The notes below the pieces were generated by a model. That model saw only the letters and a program-made list of their open reading frames with translations. It did no database searches and had not been told where the DNA came from. A stretch of 59,082 nt of DNA, from NCBI GenBank assembly GCA_021772935.1, contig JAJFLA010000029.1, positions 1 to 59,082 of the forward strand, read 5' to 3'. This document shows, piece after piece, positions 58,861 to 59,082 of this stretch (its first letter is position 1; every line of letters starts with the position of its first letter). The translations under genes and the position numbers were made by a program. The DNA is from Gammaproteobacteria bacterium (lineage in GTDB: Bacteria > Pseudomonadota > Gammaproteobacteria > Xanthomonadales > SZUA-36).

Positions 58861-59082
58861 TCAATTTTAATGCTGAAGATTCGTTGATGACGATGCTGTT
58901 TGTACGGCTTTGTCATGTCGCAATCTTCTAACATGGTGAATGCCAAATATATATAACTACAATTAGGTGGAAAAAGTGCAGTTAATAGCTTTTTCTTTGG
59001 TTTTTTTCATATTATTTTTTATATGTTTTTGATTAATATATCTATTTGTTGAATTGTTACTGGTCGTTAACCGCACAAATTC
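58861..59082. other. AT-rich sequence at the window end
   Basis: 222 bases with no open frame of note on either strand and no second attC. If the integrase gene is nearby its start must be beyond 59082. Confidence 0.4.

Noticed and set aside
58840-58862. LexA box controlling an integrase
   Set aside because: CTGTAAGTGTATACCA matches only one half of CTGT-N8-ACAG, and no integrase gene is visible.
1-59082. tRNA or rRNA genes
   Set aside because: None noticed by eye on either strand; a covariance-model scan was not possible here.

Overview
The window is a piece of a gammaproteobacterial chromosome of roughly even base composition. The evidence is the block mreBCD-mrdA-rodA-mltB-rlpA-dacA-ybeD-lipB-lipA, together with fis-purH-purD, a plsB of the long gammaproteobacterial type, the ydbH-ynbE-ydbL trio, and anmK-mepM. 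I cannot name a genus. Most of the window (about 1-50.3 kb) is ordinary core genome. The last 8.3 kb (50.5-58.8 kb) is an integron gene-cassette array and is the accessory, most interesting part.

Layout. 1-312: the last codons of mreB, then a 270-bp terminal-inverted-repeat element sitting exactly on the mreB stop codon. 365-9843: cell elongation and wall genes (mreC, mreD, mrdA/PBP2, rodA, mltB, rlpA, dacA), followed by ybeD-lipB-lipA for lipoate. 10052-12226: tail-specific protease prc. 12232-15722 (minus): ydbL, ynbE (59 aa, easily missed) and ydbH, an envelope-spanning lipid-transport set. 15897-18083: priA. 18243-25106: a moxR / DUF58 / DUF4381 / BatA / fused BatB-BatC / BatD operon behind a near-consensus promoter. 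25141-25306: two kinds of tandem repeat between convergent genes. 25391-30255 (minus): a lipoprotein, gdhA, a SPOR protein and argS. 30256-30717: a 462-bp divergent region with three DnaA-box 9-mers. 30718-33310: TRAP permease dctM facing a Tat-exported dctP, with no dctQ. 33395-45644 (mostly minus): a YdcH-like protein, plsB with a promoter plus strong hairpin upstream (sRNA or attenuator candidate), pyrF, an alpha/beta hydrolase, uvrD, purD, purH, fis, DUF3426, DUF4124, pyrE. 45782-50331: an exonuclease III at the place where Pseudomonas has crc, ampG, anmK and an M23 peptidase, so murein recycling and remodelling genes lie at both ends of the core part.

The array. Fourteen attC-like sites (50535-58726) delimit about fourteen cassettes, all read on the minus strand, so the integrase and attI are expected to the right of the window; no intI is visible. 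Cargo: two VOC-fold proteins, a Lys-rich 47-aa protein, a mini-cassette, a thioredoxin-like lipoprotein, a Phd/ParE toxin-antitoxin pair, a Clp-fold lipoprotein, an HNH-like protein, a Sel1-repeat protein, several secreted or membrane proteins of unknown function, and a two-gene cassette. Most attC sites fall into three sequence subfamilies.

The least expected signal is how attC and genes interlock. In six cassettes the gene has no stop codon of its own and runs in the same reading frame through attC, gaining a subfamily-specific C-terminal tail. It stops at an in-frame stop codon in the L' box, nine or ten bases before an ATG that is part of the GTTATG recombination core. That ATG is the start codon of three cassette genes and opens short leader ORFs in several others. 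The array therefore looks like a set of interchangeable terminate-and-reinitiate translation modules. This is read directly from the sequence; its function is inference.
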